Source: Opitutaceae bacterium (GTDB lineage Bacteria; Verrucomicrobiota; Verrucomicrobiia; Opitutales; Opitutaceae). Taken from it: DNA of 64,000 bases. The notes under the pieces are model-generated. The model was not told where the DNA came from, ran no database searches, and saw only the letters and a program-made list of their open reading frames with translations. The translations under genes and the position numbers were made by a program. Positions 60,594 through 64,000 of this stretch are shown one piece after another. The stretch is taken from the NCBI GenBank assembly GCA_028284235.1, contig JANQSC010000071.1, forward strand, positions 186,001 through 250,000, in the 5' to 3' direction. Every line of letters begins with the position of its first letter. Position 1 is the first letter of the stretch.

Positions 60594-61091
60594 ATGAAAA
60601 CGAACCTATCCTTCCTTTTGATTCTTTCATTCATGACCGGCCTCGATGCGTCCCCGCAAGACGACAATACCAGAAGTGGTGCTGAAGCGGAAATCAGAGA
60701 GCTAGGAGATAGAGTAGAGCGAGTTGCAGAGGAAATAACGAGGCGAAGGCAGATCCGAGCTGAAATGAATATACATAGGCAGATTGACCCGGTCAATGAC
60801 GGTGCCGTGTATCAACCATCTTCTCGAATCGACTCCTCTATGGAGTTCAAAGTGGTTGGAGGCATATCCATAGTCAATGAACCCCTGGGAATAGCAGCGC
60901 GCGAGTATGCGCTTTATAGGCAAACTGAAGTGATGGTGAGCTCAAAAGTCAGCAAAGTGAAACTTAGCGTTAGGGTAGACTCAAGGGAGGCCTCGAATAT
61001 CGAGATAGCTCGGGCATTCGAGCATGAGTTCTCCAAGCTTGGTGTCAGGGTGGTTGAGGTTTCTTCGGATTTGGTGGTCCTAGCAAAGTAG
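60594..61091 (+). CDS. Exported protein of unknown function
   Basis: A 165-residue protein from ATG 60594 with a signal peptide (KTNLSFLLILSFMTGLDASP), a helical coiled segment (GAEAEIRELGDRVERVAEEITRRRQIRAE) and a C-terminal beta part (VMVSSKVSKVKLSVRVDSREASNIEIARAFEHEFSKLGVRVVEVSSDLVVLAK). Not recognised. The longer ORF from 60489 reads through repeat 7 and is rejected. It is the single gene between repeats 7 and 8. Confidence 0.6.
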   Translation: MKTNLSFLLILSFMTGLDASPQDDNTRSGAEAEIRELGDRVERVAEEITRRRQIRAEMNIHRQIDPVNDGAVYQPSSRIDSSMEFKVVGGISIVNEPLGIAAREYALYRQTEVMVSSKVSKVKLSVRVDSREASNIEIARAFEHEFSKLGVRVVEVSSDLVVLAK

Positions 61092-61146
61092 CATCAAGCA
61101 ATCTGTTTGAGAAATTCAACTCTATCAAACTGAATCTCATCCCAAT

Positions 61147-61203
61147 CCCCTCCCCAACCGGAGTGAATTGCCAATCCCGACCCACAATTTTGATTGTTGT
61201 GCG
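61147..61203 (+). repeat. Array repeat copy 8
   Basis: CCCCAACCGGAGTGAATTG...CACAATTTTGATTGTTGTGCG, ending in GAATT, which can pair with AATT at its other side. The leader motif CAGTTGGG...CTAAGTT follows at 61221-61254. Confidence 0.9.
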
Positions 61204-61259
61204 AATTAAACCTAATAAATCAGTTGGGTCTAAAAAGGCTCACTTCTAAGTTCGCTAGC

Positions 61260-61781
61260 ATGAAAGAAAGAGGAGCAATCTACGAAAAAAGCGACTACGC
61301 TGGAATATTTAGGCGACTGCTAGTGATGGGTATAGACCTCGCCCTCGTCATCAGCGTTTTGTACTTTGCGTTTTCTTCCCTACCGACACTCTCTTTGAAC
61401 GCGTATTTCATTTCTACTCTCTTATTTTCCTATCTGTACCTAATCGAAATGAAGAGAAGAATTGGAAGCTTAGGAAACTTGATCACGTTAACTCGACTGG
61501 TCAGTACCACAGGACAGAAACCTAAAATAAGTAGCATGCTAATCAGAAGCGCTTTTTGGTTCATGAGCTGGTTTTTTACAATAATCGATATCGTCTGGAT
61601 CATGGGAGACGAAAGAAAACAGATGGTAAGAGACAAGTTCACTGGAATCTATGTCGTGAACAGGAAAGCAAAGCCCATAGCCTACGGAGAAATAAAATAC
61701 TCGAACTACATGATAGGAGGATTTAGCTTCATATTGAAAGAAATAGTTGAAAGCGAACAAGGCAATCGATGCGACGCCTAA
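61260..61781 (+). CDS. RDD-family membrane protein
   Basis: A 173-residue membrane protein with the RDD pattern: YAGIFRRLLVMGIDLALVISVLYFAF at the first helix (R and D in place), a second helix (LNAYFISTLLFSYLYLIE), the central MKRRIGSLGNLITLTRLVSTTGQKPKISSMLIRSAFWFMSWFFTIID and the closing DERKQMVRDKFTGIYVVN. The family is of mostly unknown function, sometimes linked to sodium or compatible solute transport. I use ATG 61260; the ORF runs back into repeat 8. One gene between repeats 8 and 9. Confidence 0.82.
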   Translation: MKERGAIYEKSDYAGIFRRLLVMGIDLALVISVLYFAFSSLPTLSLNAYFISTLLFSYLYLIEMKRRIGSLGNLITLTRLVSTTGQKPKISSMLIRSAFWFMSWFFTIIDIVWIMGDERKQMVRDKFTGIYVVNRKAKPIAYGEIKYSNYMIGGFSFILKEIVESEQGNRCDA

Positions 61782-61793
61782 AGTACAACTTCA

Positions 61794-61852
61794 CTCCCCT
61801 CCCCGACCGCAGTGAATTTGCAACTCCAATCCACAATAATACCTATTGTGCG
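61794..61852 (+). repeat. Array repeat copy 9 (variant)
   Basis: CCCCGACCGCAGTGAATTTG, then CACAATAATACCTATTGTGCG at the right end in place of CACAATATTGATTGTTGTGCG. The same variant end appears in the worn copy 0. Confidence 0.9.
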
Positions 61853-61945
61853 CATCTTGTCTGCTATTGCGCAAATACTCAAATTATCTCTAACCTCAAT
61901 TATCACGATGAACTACCATCCTTTTAGGTTAATTTTGACTTAGGT

Positions 61946-62827
61946 ATGAGATACGTCTCAACAGCCCTTATTCTAATCTCATTTTTTGGCTGCACTCCAA
62001 AAGGCGTGAATAAAGAGCTGCTGGAATACACCTTAGACCTTCCGAATTATTGCGACCACAGAGACGCGTACTTGATGCTTATCGAAGGTGATGCCTATTT
62101 GTACGGAAAAACATTGGAGAAATCAGGTTGGTACGGAAAATGGGATACTATTTACGCACAATTCTGTAGGCACCACTTGATCTGGGGCGACTACGAATTG
62201 GCAAAAAAGCATGGAAGGACACACTTCTTTAAAAGAAGAGCTATAGACTACTTGAAGCCAGACTACTTTGTAGCTGAGTACTTAACTGGCGAACCAGATA
62301 CCTTCAACATAAGATTTAGTCGCGTATCCGAAGATAGAGAATTCATTAGAGTGTTTTTCTGGGACGAAATTAAAATCATCGAAAACGAAACCATGGGCTT
62401 CGAAACCCTAGAGAGCGAAGACTATTTCAATGAATGGCTCGAAAGCGGCGAAGTGTTGTGGGTAATGCAAATACTGGCTACCAGACTACTCAAAGGAGAA
62501 GAAAGTGAATCCAGTGAAAACGCCATTCTCGCCCTGCTTTCAAATTTTGTTACCGAGTCCGAATACGCCCACGAATTTGTACGTCTCGTTGATAAATACG
62601 GAGGAAGCGGAATCGAGGATTGGCTACTAGTTAGCATATTTGTTCAGCGATACGCTCAGAATATCGACAACACTGAATTGGTAGAACGTTTACGTATCTT
62701 CAGAGATGAAGCCTTGAGGGAAAACGACCTAGTTGAAGCATTTGGTTGCCTTGCGGTTCGCAATTTTAATCCCGATTCCCAAGAGCCAGAGCGCGGTCTT
62801 ACAGACCCCCGTCCCCAACCGCAGTGA
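61946..62827 (+). CDS. Lipoprotein of unknown function, ending inside a repeat
   Basis: A 293-residue protein with a lipoprotein signal (RYVSTALILISFFGC, Cys near 16) and a mainly helical mature part, with aromatic clusters (LEKSGWYGKWDTIYAQFCRHHLIWGDYELAKKHG). Helix pairs such as AILALLSNFVTESEYAHEFVRLVDKYGG and WLLVSIFVQRYAQNIDNTELVERLRIFRDEAL suggest an alpha-solenoid, without clear TPR signatures. The stop TGA and last residues PRPQPQ come from repeat copy 10. No family was recognised. Confidence 0.65.
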   Translation: MRYVSTALILISFFGCTPKGVNKELLEYTLDLPNYCDHRDAYLMLIEGDAYLYGKTLEKSGWYGKWDTIYAQFCRHHLIWGDYELAKKHGRTHFFKRRAIDYLKPDYFVAEYLTGEPDTFNIRFSRVSEDREFIRVFFWDEIKIIENETMGFETLESEDYFNEWLESGEVLWVMQILATRLLKGEESESSENAILALLSNFVTESEYAHEFVRLVDKYGGSGIEDWLLVSIFVQRYAQNIDNTELVERLRIFRDEALRENDLVEAFGCLAVRNFNPDSQEPERGLTDPRPQPQ

Positions 62828-62864
62828 AATCCCAAACCCAATCCACAAGATTGATGATTGTGCG
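62806..62864 (+). repeat. Array repeat copy 10
   Basis: CCCCAACCGCAGTGAAATC...CAAGATTGATGATTGTGCG; supplies the stop codon of the preceding gene. Leader motif CAGTTGAGC...CACTTCT follows at 62882-62920. Confidence 0.9.
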
Positions 62865-62937
62865 AAAACTCCTCAAAAAATCAGTTGAGCGAACGAAGCC
62901 TCGCGCTTAGGATCACTTCTATGATACTGCAACTACG

Positions 62938-63426
62938 ATGAAGGCATATAGTTTTCGATACTTAATCAGTGAAAAGGAATTCATGAGAGCATTCGAAGCC
63001 CATTGGAAAAGTAATAAATCGGCCACGCGGACAAATATTATTTTGGGATCTATAGGGCTATTGCTTGGTATACCATTGAGTTTTGCCATGGGGTGGCTTG
63101 GACTGACTTTAATCATAGTGGCTTCGTCGCTTTTGTGTCTAATGTTGATCCGGCATTTCAACCACATTCGCGCCTATAGGGAAACAAAGAGATTTTCGAG
63201 TGAAATAAGCATCAAGTTTTCGGAAAATCAGATAGAAGTTAAGACAATTGATGGCGAATCTAGATTGAAATGGTCTACTTATATCAAATATTTGAATACC
63301 AATGAGTTTTTACTGCTCTACATGTCTCCAAAAGTTTTTTCTATCATTCCCAAAAAGGCGTTAGGTGATGAAGCAGAAGAATTCGTTCAATTCGTAAAGA
63401 CTAAAATAGGCCCGGAAAATGCATGA
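62938..63426 (+). CDS. YcxB-like membrane protein
   Basis: A 162-residue protein with two adjacent helices (TNIILGSIGLLLGIPLSFAMGWL; LTLIIVASSLLCLMLIRHF) followed by a soluble part FSSEISIKFSENQIEVKTIDGESRLKWSTYIKYLNTNEFLLLYMSPKVFSIIPKKAL. This matches the YcxB-like pattern, in which a helical hairpin precedes a small pleckstrin-like domain ending in '...iiPkra'. Function of the family is unknown. It is unusual in the array because its 3' flank has not the standard repeat but a different stem-loop at 63427-63476. Confidence 0.75.
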   Translation: MKAYSFRYLISEKEFMRAFEAHWKSNKSATRTNIILGSIGLLLGIPLSFAMGWLGLTLIIVASSLLCLMLIRHFNHIRAYRETKRFSSEISIKFSENQIEVKTIDGESRLKWSTYIKYLNTNEFLLLYMSPKVFSIIPKKALGDEAEEFVQFVKTKIGPENA

Positions 63427-63476
63427 CTCAAGTTGCTGCATTCACTCCGCAACTTTCGTTGCACCATTCACTTGAG
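63427..63476 (+). repeat. Non-standard stem-loop element in the array
   Basis: CTCAAGT (63427-63433) pairs with ACTTGAG (63470-63476), and inside it GCAAC/GTTGC (63449-63453 with 63458-63462) forms a second stem with a TTTC loop. It begins at the very stop of the YcxB-like gene and takes the place of the usual repeat. It may be another kind of cassette boundary. Confidence 0.6.
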
Positions 63477-63490
63477 AATCGACCCGGCAC

Positions 63491-63823
63491 ATGAAACTTT
63501 CCAAACTAAACGATGAAGATAAGTTCCACCTGCGTCAGTTCTTTGGAAACTTCCACCAAGACTTCGACTTGGTGTATTCTTCTTACGAATCAGCGATTTC
63601 AGAAATCCTGTCGCATTCGAACCACGAAAGATTAGCCACCCTTTTGGAAGCACTAAAGAAACTGCACAAATCCAAATATGGAGAGAAAAAGATCGAGAAA
63701 ATGATCTGTAGAGAATTTGCGTGCGATTCTTGGCCAGTAAAGCTCAGAGGACGTCCTTGGATTGAGGAGATCTTGATGAGAATCGAAAAAGAGCTAGCTA
63801 AAACGAGTCCGCCTAATCAATGA
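63491..63823 (+). CDS. CdiI-type immunity protein
   Basis: A 110-residue protein with the pattern of contact-dependent growth inhibition immunity proteins (CdiI_2-like): LRQFFGNFHQDFDLVYSSYESAISEILSHSNHERLATLLEALKKL at the N-terminus. The motif 'fFgg.fHQDwd' is highly typical of the family. The C-terminal half (KKIEKMICREFACDSWPVKLRGRPWIEEILMRIEKELAK) has the usual helix and 'R.WL..i...L' end. No CdiA-type toxin is in the window, so it would be an orphan immunity gene. It lies between the non-standard stem-loop and the truncated repeat 11. Confidence 0.72.
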   Translation: MKLSKLNDEDKFHLRQFFGNFHQDFDLVYSSYESAISEILSHSNHERLATLLEALKKLHKSKYGEKKIEKMICREFACDSWPVKLRGRPWIEEILMRIEKELAKTSPPNQ

Positions 63824-63844
63824 GAACGAACGCACCTTTTGGAA

Positions 63845-63878
63845 CCCTTCCCCAATCCACAATATTGATTGTTGCGCG
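63845..63878 (+). repeat. Array repeat copy 11, internally deleted
   Basis: CCCTTCCCCAATCCACAATATTGATTG... ends GTTGCGCG. Compared with other copies it lacks the central CGCAGTGAAATTCCAA part. The next 65 bp closely match the leader after copy 1 (GAATTCAGAGATT.GCTAAA). Confidence 0.85.
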
Positions 63879-63964
63879 AATTCAGAGATTAGCTAAAACA
63901 ATTCAGTTGAGCCTGAGGAGTCCTACTCCTGCGCTCACTTCTAGCCTGGAAAAGAAATACAACC

Positions 63965-64000
63965 ATGTGTAAAGCAGCGATCATAGGAAACGCAGCGGGT
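63965..64000 (+). CDS. Start of the next array gene, possible P-loop protein
   Basis: Twelve codons are visible (MCKAAIIGNAAG) before the window ends. IIGNAAG is how a Walker A loop of the 'GNaGsGKST' kind begins, as in adenylate-kinase-like and topology-modulation proteins. It starts after the copy-11 leader, so the array continues to the right. Confidence 0.4.
   Translation, partial: MCKAAIIGNAAG

Noticed and set aside
56140-63880. CRISPR array
   Set aside because: Repeats are 0.3-1.1 kb apart with whole genes between them, no spacers of constant length and no cas genes.
56838-63880. Array repeats as plain intrinsic terminators
   Set aside because: The stems are short and no T-run follows; sequence conservation over the whole 55 bp is far beyond what a terminator needs, though some may still end transcripts.
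56838-63880. Firm call of canonical attC sites
   Set aside because: The right-hand box is GTTGTGC or GTTGCGC rather than GTTRRRY, the L boxes pair poorly by eye, and no integrase is present; kept as a hypothesis only.

Overview
The window looks like a chromosome segment of a marine-type verrucomicrobial bacterium, probably near the Opitutales/Puniceicoccaceae. This is inferred from the gene set: a Bat/MoxR cluster, S1-type sulfatases, Tat-exported Gfo/Idh/MocA oxidoreductases, a membrane pyrophosphatase, a TIGR03663 membrane protein and a stand-alone AICAR transformylase. No rRNA, tRNA, CRISPR, transposase or phage gene was recognised. Almost all of the first 56 kb is dense, G+C-rich housekeeping and envelope coding sequence.

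Layout. Positions 1-7.8 kb hold the end of a membrane-anchored thioredoxin-like gene and a six-gene minus-strand operon, moxR - DUF58 - batA - batB - batC - batD/E fusion. 8.0-10.3 kb is xseB-dxs. 10.4-13.1 kb carries a Ste24-type M48 protease, an unknown anchored protein and an endonuclease/exonuclease/phosphatase protein. 13.1-19.8 kb has a lactonase-type propeller, a TonB receptor - YfiR - hybrid histidine kinase operon and a rhomboid protease. 20.1-27.4 kb holds two sulfatases, an FG-GAP protein, a potassium-dependent-type membrane pyrophosphatase and an SDR. 27.5-34.0 kb is a TetR-controlled RND efflux operon with a palindromic operator. 34.3-38.5 kb is an osmoregulated periplasmic glucan locus in which the OpgH N-terminal module appears to be a separate gene. 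38.6-44.1 kb contains an acetolactate-synthase-like enzyme, an aldehyde dehydrogenase and a tandem pair of odd SDR paralogues. 44.1-48.3 kb is a tesA / ybbA-ybbP locus with matching palindromic repeats on both sides of ybbAP. 48.5-54.5 kb has a GT2 / ApbE / TIGR03663 operon, a discoidin-domain protein, a Tat-exported oxidoreductase and a DoxX protein. 54.8-56.0 kb is the purH-like gene.

From about 56.15 kb to the right edge the sequence changes character. It becomes visibly A+T-richer, and thirteen small genes, all on the plus strand and mostly of unrelated families, are each separated by a conserved repeat of about 55 bp. These include LOG, GNAT, a lipoprotein, a ferredoxin, RDD, YcxB-like, a CdiI-type immunity protein and several unknowns. 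One gene per repeat, all in one direction, with no functional theme, is the architecture of an integron gene-cassette array (superintegron or CALIN). However, the repeat ends GTTGTGC rather than the canonical attC GTTRRRY, and no integrase lies in the window. This is the most interesting part of the region.

Several families of palindromic repeats also sit in intergenic gaps: TTAATC-rich inverted repeats at 19.9 and 27.4 kb, GTAGGGGCG-type elements at 44.8 and 48.3 kb, and a GTAGGGC-type element at 48.4 kb.
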